NCBI RefSeq assembly: GCF_042676385.1
Contig: NZ_JBHTHA010000033.1
Location: 238,526-302,525, forward strand
Length of the DNA: 64,000 bases
Reading direction: 5' to 3'
Source: Paenibacillus_E sp042676385
Lineage (GTDB): Bacteria; Bacillota; Bacilli; Paenibacillales; NBRC-103111
In this document: positions 14,299 to 21,997 of the stretch, piece by piece
Layout of the letters: every line of letters starts with the position of its first letter
Position numbering within the stretch: position 1 is the stretch's first letter
Position numbers and translations under genes: made by a program
The notes under the pieces: model-generated
What the model was told of the DNA's origin: nothing
Seen by the model: only the letters and a program-made list of their open reading frames with translations
Databases searched by the model: none

Positions 14299-15666
14299 AT
14301 GAAAAAGGTTCAGAGACTTTATTACTCGGGCATGGCACTAGCCATGTTATTATGTGTGGCGGGAGAGTTAATCTGGCTGCCTGATCCGTTACGACTGGGG
14401 AAAGCGTTATACTGGATTGATGCACTTGATCTGCTCGTTTATATACTTGCGTTAGTCCCGCTGATCTGGATGATAGCGTCTATACGAAAGCTTTTTAACA
14501 TAAGGCAAGAGAGCCACTTGAGATGGGCTAAAATAAGATCCGGAGCCGTTTTCATTTCCGGAGGAATTGCCATGATCGTTATCCTGACGATACCGAAGCA
14601 ACTTCAGTTTTCGGTGAGTGCTTTTGCGCTGTCCTGGTTGCTCGTCTTTGTTGATTTATTTTTCAGTGAGCGTAAATGGCGCAAAATTCCCGTTCGGAGC
14701 ATGTCTGTTTTTGTTCTAACGTTGTGTTTATTGTTTGTTTTATTTTTTCCAACCAGGTATTTGGTCACCTATCCCGGGATTACATTGAACATGAACCGTT
14801 ATGCGCAAGTGAATGGCGGCATTCCGCATGGCGAGATTTCGGGGGTACTCGTATTTGATCGACCGGCTTTCCCGATGGACTGGGTATATGCCAAGCTATT
14901 CCCTCACTATTATTTTGAAGTTAATAATCTGGGCATGTCGATAGGCGATTATAATCAACAAGTTAGGACTATGAAAGTGGATGCCAATGAAGCGGGAAGT
15001 GCAATTGCTTTGCAAAAGTTAGGAAGAGGCAAGGGGATTACTTCCACTGGGGTTCTCATCACGGGAATCGCCAAAAACAGTCCTGTTGAGGGCATTTTGC
15101 AGCCAGGCGATGTGATTGAGGAGGTAGGAGGAGAGAGTGTAAAATCCGTACAAGAATTAACGGACCGCATGGCGATGACGACACCGGGGGATCAGGTGGA
15201 AGTCACGGTGTTGCGAGCCGGCAAGCCCTTGACGCTAAAGGCGGGGACCCGTGCCAATCCGGATAATCCGGGACGGGCGGCATTTGGCATCTATGTGAGC
15301 AATGAACTGCAATATGACATACCCGAAAAGGTCAACTACCATAACTATTTGTTTCATGAAGGAGGGCCGTCGCATGGCGCGATGCTTGCGCTAACCTTGA
15401 TCGATCAACTAACGCCAGGCGGCGTATTGAATGGGCATAAGGTAGCCGGAACGGGAACGATGGAACTTGATGGAATAGTTGGGCCTGTCGGGGGCTTGGA
15501 GCAAAAAGCGTATACGGTTAGCAGAACGGATGCGGATGTGTTTTTTGTTCCCGTTAGCAATGAAGCTGAGGCGAGGAAAGGAGCCTCTGGATTGCTGATC
15601 GTGCCTGTACGTTCAATAGATGATATTTTAGATTGGTTGCGGGATCATCCCAAGCCCGGTGCATAA
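14299..15666 (+). CDS. PDZ-Lon family serine protease with multi-pass N-terminal membrane domain
   Basis: A 455-residue protein. The N-terminal 155 residues hold about five hydrophobic segments. An external region follows, with a PDZ domain (GVLITGIAKNSPVEGILQPGDVIEEV, about residues 245-315) and a C-terminal Lon-type protease domain. The catalytic dyad is visible as S358 in GGPSHGAML and K403 in GPVGGLEQK. YlbL/SepM relatives share PDZ-Lon but usually have a single N-terminal anchor; the extra membrane segments are unusual. Related proteases trim extracytoplasmic peptides or membrane proteins. It forms a single gene with its own promoter. The family is secure and the substrate unknown. Confidence 0.85.
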   Translation: MKKVQRLYYSGMALAMLLCVAGELIWLPDPLRLGKALYWIDALDLLVYILALVPLIWMIASIRKLFNIRQESHLRWAKIRSGAVFISGGIAMIVILTIPKQLQFSVSAFALSWLLVFVDLFFSERKWRKIPVRSMSVFVLTLCLLFVLFFPTRYLVTYPGITLNMNRYAQVNGGIPHGEISGVLVFDRPAFPMDWVYAKLFPHYYFEVNNLGMSIGDYNQQVRTMKVDANEAGSAIALQKLGRGKGITSTGVLITGIAKNSPVEGILQPGDVIEEVGGESVKSVQELTDRMAMTTPGDQVEVTVLRAGKPLTLKAGTRANPDNPGRAAFGIYVSNELQYDIPEKVNYHNYLFHEGGPSHGAMLALTLIDQLTPGGVLNGHKVAGTGTMELDGIVGPVGGLEQKAYTVSRTDADVFFVPVSNEAEARKGASGLLIVPVRSIDDILDWLRDHPKPGA

Positions 15667-15772
15667 TGAACGAATTGATCTGAATTGTGAGGGAAAGAAC
15701 CAAGGTCTCTAAATAGAGAACATTTTGACGCATCTGGTGGGCAAATGACCACCAATCAGGCTTCGAACGAAT

Positions 15773-15817
15773 AAAAGTCCATAATTAGCGAAGATCGTTC
15801 GCTGTTTATGGACTTTT
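15773..15817. terminator. Long hairpin at the outer end of the repeated tail
   Basis: Outer arms aaaagtccata (15773-15783) and tatggactttt (15807-15817) enclose an inner stem agcgaa/ttcgct (15787-15792 with 15798-15803) around a GATCG loop. It lies between the convergent PDZ-Lon and StalkD genes. It may end both transcripts, although no long T-run follows. Confidence 0.5.
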
Positions 15818-15969
15818 GTTCTTTCGAGCCCCGAAATGGCGATTTCTCCGAAATTTAGCGTCAAACTTATACACTATTAACGACCTTTGTTCTTTGTCAA
15901 GCGGGTAACCCGAAGGTTACCCGCTCATTTCTTTGAAATTGGCCGATGGTTGCATGATGTGCATTCGAA
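15797..15969 (-). repeat. Gene-tail repeat, copy 1 (inverted partner at 63763-63935)
   Basis: The last codons of the StalkD gene and about 120 bases beyond recur in opposite orientation near the right end of the window, with about 13 differences in 172 aligned bases by eye. The segment includes the hairpin agcgggtaacc-cgaa-ggttacccgct (15900-15925), which contains the stop codon. Conservation continues through the non-coding part, so the tail itself seems to be the unit. Confidence 0.85.
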
Positions 15970-16867
15970 GCGGGCCAAAATGAGTACTTTTAGTTGTGAC
16001 TAGCTTAAGAAGCAGCCCGCTTGGGGACTGATCGGTTAGTCCGACACCTTTAATGAGGATACCTGTTGTCCCGTTATTGTCGCTACGAACTTCTGCAATT
16101 TCACCGGCCGTACCGATGAGATCCGCTTGCAGCTTTGCATCCAAGACGGTGATTTTCGAAGCAGGTGTTTGCGGCGGTAAGCTGAGCGTTGCTGCCATGG
16201 AATGTTCTGTAGAGACAGTCAGGCTGACATGAAGATCGGAGAGACCGAGCTTGGTATCGTCAAGCATCCGATAAACCGTATCTTTGCTGACATTTAGCAC
16301 GATGCCTTCGGTACCCACACCTTTGGTGTGAATGGAGGCCTGGTCGCCGGACGGTTTAATCGAAGTGATAACGCCTGTCGTCTGAACTTTCTTTTGCTGT
16401 TCCTCAAGCGTGATGGAAACCGTATTGCCCTGCGTCGAGGCAGAACCGTGCAGTACTTTGTTTACAAAAGAGGGCACATATAATTTGTTATCCAATAGTT
16501 CAGGCGCCGCACCGAGGGAATTAAACATTTTATTGATCGTGTAGTGGTCTTCACCGGTTTTTACGGTTGTAAACAGGGTGTTTTTGTTTAGATCAACAGA
16601 TAAGTTTTCTTGGTTCCAGACTAACGTGAATCCTAATCTCTCAGCAACGGCGCGGAGTGGCAGCATCGGTTCCGTCCCCTTCAATGGCAAATAACCGTGC
16701 TCATGAATCGACTCTCCGTTAATGGATATCGTTATAGGGGATACCGCGGCTTGGGTTGAAACGGTTATATCCGTTGTATTTGGTTGAGGGTTATCATTCG
16801 TTTGCGCATAGGCCGCTCCAGTTGTCATTAGGGTAGATAATGCGAGTACGGCCAGGCTTTTTTTCAT
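15917..16867 (-). CDS. Secreted copper-amine-oxidase-N (StalkD) domain protein
   Basis: A 316-residue exported protein. A signal peptide ends near AAYAQT (cleavage about residue 21). The next 110 residues form a copper amine oxidase N-terminal type domain (ISINGESI, PMLPLRAVAERLGFTLVWNQENLSV, KLYVPSFVNKVL), a module common on Paenibacillus surface proteins and not in itself an oxidase. The C-terminal half holds two beta-rich stretches that look like a repeated unit (GVITSIKPSGDQASIHTKG and GEIAEVRSDNNGTTGILIKG). Function is unknown, perhaps cell-wall association. The end of the gene lies in the repeated tail. It follows the AraC gene at 16881 on the same strand by 13 bases. Confidence 0.85.
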   Translation of the reverse strand: MKKSLAVLALSTLMTTGAAYAQTNDNPQPNTTDITVSTQAAVSPITISINGESIHEHGYLPLKGTEPMLPLRAVAERLGFTLVWNQENLSVDLNKNTLFTTVKTGEDHYTINKMFNSLGAAPELLDNKLYVPSFVNKVLHGSASTQGNTVSITLEEQQKKVQTTGVITSIKPSGDQASIHTKGVGTEGIVLNVSKDTVYRMLDDTKLGLSDLHVSLTVSTEHSMAATLSLPPQTPASKITVLDAKLQADLIGTAGEIAEVRSDNNGTTGILIKGVGLTDQSPSGLLLKLVTTKSTHFGPLRMHIMQPSANFKEMSG

Positions 16868-16880
16868 TGTGTGCTTCTAC

Positions 16881-17756
16881 CTATTTATTTGTTTTCCTAT
16901 AATCCCCCGGTGTCAGACCCACAATTCTTTTAAATACCCGGTAAAACGACTGCGTATCCCGATATCCCACCATACTCGCGATAGAATCGATTTTTTCCGG
17001 TGTACCCCGCAGCAGCTCGCAGCTTAACCGAATGCGGCACTGCTGCAAATACGCATGAAACGATTGCCCGATTCGCGCTTTGAACAAACGGAAGAAGTGT
17101 CTCTCGCTTAGTTGGTACTTTTCTGCCATCGATTGCAGTGTGAAATTTTCTGCCGGATGATTTTGCATATAGGCCAAAGCTTGACCGATCGGATCGTCGG
17201 TTTTCTCAGCAGCGAATACATCTATTTGAGGGCAATGCATGAGATGGCGGGCAAGCTCGATCAATAGCTCAAGGAGAAGTGCGAATAGAAAGGTGGAAGA
17301 ACCCGGTCGACCGAATGTATGCTCTTCGTGCATGCGCTGAAACGTGGACTCTAATGTCAAACGGCGATCCCGGACAGTCAAATATCCCTCGATTTCACTG
17401 TTTTCCAGCAATAGGGATTTCAATTGGAACTCAGGAATCAACTCGGTTATTTCATCGAGCAGCGATTCTGTGAATAGACAATTATAGACGATAAGCTTGT
17501 CCTCACGTTTGGTTGTATAAGGGCGGAATACATGCGAAGTTCCTACAGGTATGAAAAATAAGTCCCCTTTGGTGACAGGGAAGACCTCGTTATGAATATG
17601 ATGGTAGCCTTTTCCGGATAAAACATATACGATTTCGAAAAAATCATGCTCGTGATAGTCCAACTGAAACCCTTCTTCGTTTCGATTCACATGAATGCGC
17701 ATTCCTTCTTGAAACAAGTTTTTTCCAGCCAACTTACTTATATGACGACGGGTCAT
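16881..17756 (-). CDS. AraC-family regulator divergent from the rhamnosidase gene
   Basis: A 291-residue AraC-type activator like RhaS/YesS. The N-terminal cupin half has YHEHDFFEIVYVLSGKGYHHI and GDLFFIPVGTSHVFRP. The C-terminal double helix-turn-helix comprises ENFTLQSMAEKYQLSERHFFRLF and KIDSIASMVGYRDTQSFYRVF, ending in GLTPGDYRK. It is divergent from the alpha-L-rhamnosidase gene across a 136-base region, so it probably activates that gene in response to rhamnose or a rhamnosylated oligosaccharide. The StalkD gene follows it closely and may be cotranscribed. The target is inferred from position. Confidence 0.9.
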   Translation of the reverse strand: MTRRHISKLAGKNLFQEGMRIHVNRNEEGFQLDYHEHDFFEIVYVLSGKGYHHIHNEVFPVTKGDLFFIPVGTSHVFRPYTTKREDKLIVYNCLFTESLLDEITELIPEFQLKSLLLENSEIEGYLTVRDRRLTLESTFQRMHEEHTFGRPGSSTFLFALLLELLIELARHLMHCPQIDVFAAEKTDDPIGQALAYMQNHPAENFTLQSMAEKYQLSERHFFRLFKARIGQSFHAYLQQCRIRLSCELLRGTPEKIDSIASMVGYRDTQSFYRVFKRIVGLTPGDYRKTNK

Positions 17757-17892
17757 AGCAAGGCTCCTTTACCAACGAACTATCTTCCTAATCGATTGTC
17801 AACTTTACCATATAGTTATGTCAAGAATACAAGTATTCGCACAAAAATAAAAGTCTTACAATGAAGTTGATCATAAGGAGGGAGGCTGACAA

Positions 17893-20550
17893 ATGAGCTC
17901 ATTCAGTGTGTATGACGTACGTTGCAATTATAAAAGAAACCCACTGGGCATGGACGATGTTCAGCCGAGGATTAGCTGGAAAATTACGGCGGATGCCAGA
18001 AGTTTTATTCAAAAGGCCTATCAAATTCAAGTTGCTAGAGAGGCGAATTTCCTTGAACCGCTGCTCTGGGATACGGGAAAGGTGCATAGCGATCGAAGTA
18101 CGCATCATGTATACGACGGCTCCGCGCTTCAATCTAGAACGCGCTACTTTTACAGAGTCCGAGTGTGGGATCGGGAGGATCGCGTTTCAAACTGGAGCGA
18201 TACGGCTTACTGGGAGACAGCGTTCCTGGCGCAAACGGAATGGCAAGCTGATTGGATCAAGCTGCGATTGCCTGAAGACGACCAGGGCAACGAGCCGATT
18301 GCCTATTTACGAAAGTCTTTTTCACTTCGTGATCATGTAGCGACAGCGCGCATTTATGCAAGCTCGTTGGGCCTATATCAATTATTTCTGAATGGGCAGA
18401 TCGCCGACGATACGTTGTTTAAACCGGGTTGGACGAGTTACGAGAAACGGCTGCAATACCAAACATTTGATGTGACAGGGCTGCTATCCAAAGGAGAGAA
18501 CGTTATTGGAGCAATGCTCGGGAACGGTTGGTATAAAGGGAATTTAGGATGGGCGAGTCAAAAGGGTGTATACGGATCTGAGCGGGCGTTATTGATGCAG
18601 CTACATGTGATCTATACAGACGGCTCCGAGGAAATATTCAGTTCGGATGAGACATGGAAAGGGCATTCGGGCCCTTTATTGATGTCCGAGATTTATCATG
18701 GAGAGATATTTGACGCGCGGAAAAAACAGGACGGCTGGAACACGACAGACTTCGACGATGCTCAGTGGAAGGCCGCTAGCCATCACGAACATACCAAAGC
18801 GACATTGCTTGCGCAGGAGAACGAACCGACGCGAATCATCCAAACGCTGAAGCCGATTGAGGTGATTACGACACCGCGTGGAGAAACGGTGCTCGATCTT
18901 GGGCAAAACATGGTCGGAATGATGCGCTTTACCGTGAACTTGCCGGAGGGATCCGTCGTTACTTTACAGCATGCCGAAGTTCTCGATCGTGACGGGAATT
19001 TTTATACGGGCAACCTTCGTTCCGCCAAGCAAACGATTCGGTATATATGTCGTGGGGATGGTCCTGAATCCTACGAACCTTCCTTTTCTTTCCAAGGATT
19101 TCGTTATGTATGGGTAGACGGGGTACCAAAAGATAGGCTAATGAACGATTTTATTGGATGTGTGATTCATACGGATTTGGAAGCGAGCGGTACTTTTAGT
19201 TGTTCAGATGAGCTTATCAATCAATTGCAACATAATATTGTATGGGGACAAAAAGGGAATTTCCTGGATGTCCCAACGGATTGCCCGCAACGCGATGAGC
19301 GGCTCGGATGGACCGGAGATGCTCAGGTTTTCATACGAACGGCTGCTTTTAATATGCATGTAGCCCCGTTTTTCGAGAAGTGGCTCAAGGATTTGGCAGC
19401 GGATCAAAAGCCGGATGGCGGCGTTCCTCACGTCATACCGAATATACCTAAGGTCGGTTATGCTTCCGCCGCATGGGGCGACGCTGCTGTCATTTGTCCT
19501 TGGACGGTCTACGAATGCTATGGCGACACGCGAATACTTGAGAGTCAATATGCAAGCATGAAGGCATGGGTGGAATATATGCGTGCTCAAGGGGAGAATG
19601 AGTACCTCTGGAACACGGGCAAGCATTTCGGCGATTGGCTAGCCCTGGATGCGAAGGAAAACAGCTACATCGGTGCCACTCCGGATGATTTGATTGCGAC
19701 GGCTTTTTACGCTTATTCAACCGGTATACTTGCTAAAACTGCCCGAATTCTTGGGAGGCACGAGGATGCGCTGTCCTACTCGGCGCTTCAGGAGCATATC
19801 GCGCAAGCTTTCAGGCAAGAGTTCGTTACGCCTAATGGACGCGTAGCCTCTCCAACGCAAACGGCGTACGTGCTTGCGCTGATGTTCGATCTGCTCGAGG
19901 AAAAAGATAGAGCCCGCACAGCCAGGATGCTTGCTGACCATATCGAGAAGAATGGAACGCATCTTACGACCGGTTTTGTCGGAACGCCCTATTTGTGCCA
20001 TGTGCTTTCACGGTTCGGTTATACGGATTTGGCCTACAAGCTGTTGTTTCAAAAGGAATATCCGTCATGGCTTTATTCGGTTACGAAAGGGGCAACGACC
20101 ATCTGGGAGCATTGGGATGGCATTAAATCGGATGGCTCGTTTTGGAATGACGATATGAACTCCTACAACCATTATGCCTACGGCGCAATCGGCGATTGGT
20201 TGTACCGGGTCGCTGTCGGGATCGATACAATGGAAGCAGAACCCGGCTATAAAGCGATCCGCATCAAACCGCATATGGGGGAGCAGCTCTCTTTTGCAGA
20301 GGCCACGCATCAGACGATGTACGGGGAGATTCAGGCAGGATGGAAGAAAGAGGATCACAACCGCATTGAATTATCTGTCGTGATTCCAGCCAATACGACA
20401 GCCGAAATCATTTTATCTCCTCTACCAATCAATCCAGTAATGGAAAGTGGCAGCCCGCTCATGAGCATGGAAGGTTTGCATTCCGTCGCAGAAGGCGAAG
20501 ATGGATTGATCATTCGCGTCGGTTCCGGAAGTTACACTTTTAATTATTGA
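17893..20550 (+). CDS. Alpha-L-rhamnosidase, GH78
   Basis: An 885-residue enzyme with the usual GH78 order: N-terminal fibronectin-like domain, beta-sandwich domains (NGQIADDTLFKPGWTSYEKR, NGWYKGNLGW), an (alpha/alpha)6 catalytic barrel and a C-terminal sandwich. The acidic motif TDCPQRDERLGWTGDAQ gives D463 and E469, spaced as the D630/E636 pair of the Streptomyces enzyme SaRha78A; E739 in TTIWEHWDG fits the general base. There is no signal peptide, so it probably removes terminal L-rhamnose from imported pectic fragments or glycosides in the cytoplasm. A strong GGAGGGAGG site precedes the ATG. It is divergent from its likely AraC regulator. Confidence 0.93.
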   Translation: MSSFSVYDVRCNYKRNPLGMDDVQPRISWKITADARSFIQKAYQIQVAREANFLEPLLWDTGKVHSDRSTHHVYDGSALQSRTRYFYRVRVWDREDRVSNWSDTAYWETAFLAQTEWQADWIKLRLPEDDQGNEPIAYLRKSFSLRDHVATARIYASSLGLYQLFLNGQIADDTLFKPGWTSYEKRLQYQTFDVTGLLSKGENVIGAMLGNGWYKGNLGWASQKGVYGSERALLMQLHVIYTDGSEEIFSSDETWKGHSGPLLMSEIYHGEIFDARKKQDGWNTTDFDDAQWKAASHHEHTKATLLAQENEPTRIIQTLKPIEVITTPRGETVLDLGQNMVGMMRFTVNLPEGSVVTLQHAEVLDRDGNFYTGNLRSAKQTIRYICRGDGPESYEPSFSFQGFRYVWVDGVPKDRLMNDFIGCVIHTDLEASGTFSCSDELINQLQHNIVWGQKGNFLDVPTDCPQRDERLGWTGDAQVFIRTAAFNMHVAPFFEKWLKDLAADQKPDGGVPHVIPNIPKVGYASAAWGDAAVICPWTVYECYGDTRILESQYASMKAWVEYMRAQGENEYLWNTGKHFGDWLALDAKENSYIGATPDDLIATAFYAYSTGILAKTARILGRHEDALSYSALQEHIAQAFRQEFVTPNGRVASPTQTAYVLALMFDLLEEKDRARTARMLADHIEKNGTHLTTGFVGTPYLCHVLSRFGYTDLAYKLLFQKEYPSWLYSVTKGATTIWEHWDGIKSDGSFWNDDMNSYNHYAYGAIGDWLYRVAVGIDTMEAEPGYKAIRIKPHMGEQLSFAEATHQTMYGEIQAGWKKEDHNRIELSVVIPANTTAEIILSPLPINPVMESGSPLMSMEGLHSVAEGEDGLIIRVGSGSYTFNY

Positions 20551-20633
20551 AGTAAAATCTTGGATAAAAAAAGCCCGATTGGAAATCCTATCTTTATTCA
20601 ATTGAAGGATGATTCCAGGAGGGTAGCGACAAC

Positions 20634-21065
20634 ATGTTAAAGAAAATAGTTTTGATGCTAATGGCAAGTATGCTGGTTTTCTCCTTTTCAGTTCCAATGC
20701 TCGTAGAAGCCAAAACTTCCTTTAAGGCGCCGCGCAAAAGCTTCACACCGGCAGTACAGCATAAAACGTCACCCCACGATGTTTCTAAACATGAACCTGC
20801 GGGAACGACGACAAGAACGCCCGGTGTTACATCACCGAATGCCAAACCCGGATTTTTTAGCGGCGGTTTAATGAAAGGTTTGTTACTCGGAGGTTTGGCT
20901 GGCCTATTGTTCGGAGGCTTATTTGGAGGTATGGGCGCACTCGGTCATATGCTCGGTTTATTCGTAAACATTCTTGCTATTGTCCTCTTGTTTGTCCTTA
21001 TCAAAAAGGTCGCAGCCTACTTCTATCAAAGAAGAAAAATGAATCAGGACCCGGAGAGGTACTAA
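20634..21065 (+). CDS. Exported membrane protein with glycine-rich segment, function unknown
   Basis: A 143-residue protein with an N-terminal signal or anchor (VLMLMASMLVFSFSVPMLVEA), a basic Ser/Thr/Pro-rich stretch (about 27-70), a glycine-rich hydrophobic block (FFSGGLMKGLLLGGLAGLLFGGLFGG) and a final membrane helix with a basic tail (YFYQRRKMNQ). The order recalls the N-terminal half of Tim44-like inner membrane proteins, without the Tim44 domain. GGAGG precedes the ATG and a terminator follows the stop. No partner is evident. Confidence 0.65.
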   Translation: MLKKIVLMLMASMLVFSFSVPMLVEAKTSFKAPRKSFTPAVQHKTSPHDVSKHEPAGTTTRTPGVTSPNAKPGFFSGGLMKGLLLGGLAGLLFGGLFGGMGALGHMLGLFVNILAIVLLFVLIKKVAAYFYQRRKMNQDPERY

Positions 21066-21070
21066 CGAAT

Positions 21071-21103
21071 AAAACCATCCAAACTCAATTGGATGGTTTT
21101 TTA
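21071..21103 (+). terminator. Rho-independent terminator
   Basis: The arms aaaaccatcc and ggatggtttt pair perfectly across a 10-base loop and run on with TTATTT, just after the membrane protein gene. Confidence 0.9.
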
Positions 21104-21163
21104 TTTGCCCCTGACAGTCAAACTGTGAATATTGTGGATAATATTTACATGAAAATGGTCTAA

Positions 21164-21202
21164 GTCACAACTTGTGTGACTATTATATAGTAGTTACAAG
21201 TT
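21164..21202. promoter_or_regulatory. Nested inverted repeats upstream of the 44-residue peptide gene
   Basis: GTCACA-5-TGTGAC (21164-21180) and the overlapping AACTTGT ... ACAAGTT (21169-21202) flank an AT-rich core TATTATATAG that could serve as a -10. The arrangement suggests a promoter with an operator for the small gene at 21252. No protein is assigned. Confidence 0.4.
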
Positions 21203-21251
21203 ATTTATTTTCTAAGTGTTCTCAGCCTTACTAAGATTGGGGGTGAGACGA

Positions 21252-21386
21252 ATGAGATTTATTATAATTATCATCTCTATTTTAGGCAACGTTTCAACAA
21301 TTATTGATTTTTGGTTTACAATGCGCAAATTTATCCGATGGCTTAAAAGTAAAAGGCGTTCGAAACAAACAAAGACCACCCTATAG
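21252..21386 (+). CDS. Short hydrophobic peptide, type I toxin-like
   Basis: A 44-residue peptide with GGGGGTGAG upstream. Residues 2-22 are strongly hydrophobic (RFIIIIISILGNVSTIIDFW), followed by a basic tail (RKFIRWLKSKRRSKQTKTTL). This layout fits membrane-acting peptides of type I toxin-antitoxin systems such as the holin-like TxpA/BsrG toxins. As in several of those, the last codons form the left arm of the transcription terminator (AAAGACCACC). No sequence identity to a named toxin is claimed. An antisense RNA would be expected from the minus strand, where a second hairpin ends at 21443. Confidence 0.5.
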   Translation: MRFIIIIISILGNVSTIIDFWFTMRKFIRWLKSKRRSKQTKTTL

Positions 21387-21415
21387 GTTTAGCGGCCACG
21401 CAGGTGATCTTTATT
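21371..21415 (+). terminator. Hairpin overlapping the end of the 44-residue gene
   Basis: The arms aaagaccacc (21371-21380) and ggtgatcttt (21403-21412) pair with one mismatch and run into TATTT. The stop codon lies in the loop. Confidence 0.7.
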
Positions 21416-21442
21416 TGTAACTATGGAAGGAATCCATTTGTT

Positions 21443-21476
21443 GGAGTCTGGGACTTTTATCCCTGACTCCTTATTT
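21443..21476. terminator. Second hairpin downstream of the small peptide gene
   Basis: The arms ggagtctggg and ccctgactcc pair with one T-T mismatch across an 8-base loop and are followed by TTATTT. It may be a backup terminator or belong to a convergent antisense RNA. Between 21476 and 21635 I see nothing else. Confidence 0.6.
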
Positions 21477-21634
21477 ATTGTATTAGATAATGGTATTTCT
21501 ATGACTCCTTTTATGCATTTTCATTTATAATTATTTTCGGTCAGGGATCGAATAACGTGAGTACATGCGAATCATTGACAGGATGGAGCGGGCATCATAC
21601 TATAATTTGTAAGTATTTTGGAGAGGGTGAGCGT

Positions 21635-21997
21635 ATGACGGAAAAAGCTAGATCCAGCATTTGTGAGGTCCTGCAAATTCTTGGCGCCAAATGGGCTTTC
21701 CTGGTGCTGGACGAACTTCTTAAGGGGCCGCAGCGCTTTAATCAGCTTCAAAGAAGCGTGTCTATCATTAAGACCCAGTCCCTAACGGACACGCTCCGCC
21801 ATCTGGAACAAAATGGACTTGTGAGCCGCCAAGTGTTTCCTACTGTACCTGTGACGGTAGAGTATTCGTTGACCGAGAAAGGCAGCGATTTTCAAACCGC
21901 TCTGAAAGAAATGGACAAATGGGTGCAGAAATGGGGCAATCAAGAACAGCAGCATTTAGATAGCCGCAATCCAGCCCGTAAAAATCGCTCCTCCTAA
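21635..21997 (+). CDS. HxlR-family transcriptional regulator
   Basis: A 120-residue winged-helix protein of the HxlR/YodB group. The typical opening with a cysteine (SICEVLQILGAKWAFLVLDELLKGPQRFNQLQ) is followed by SLTDTLRHLEQNGLVSRQVFPTVPVTVEYSLTEKG. In this family the N-terminal Cys (about C12) can sense electrophiles or disulfide stress, though here that is only a possibility. The chosen ATG has GAGAGGGTGAG upstream; the longer frame lacks a ribosome site. The 3' end overlaps the convergent histidine kinase gene by 42 bases. No divergent target gene is present. Confidence 0.85.
   Translation: MTEKARSSICEVLQILGAKWAFLVLDELLKGPQRFNQLQRSVSIIKTQSLTDTLRHLEQNGLVSRQVFPTVPVTVEYSLTEKGSDFQTALKEMDKWVQKWGNQEQQHLDSRNPARKNRSS

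Noticed and set aside
15917..16867. Copper amine oxidase enzyme
   Set aside because: Only the N-terminal StalkD-type domain is present; the catalytic domain of amine oxidases is absent.
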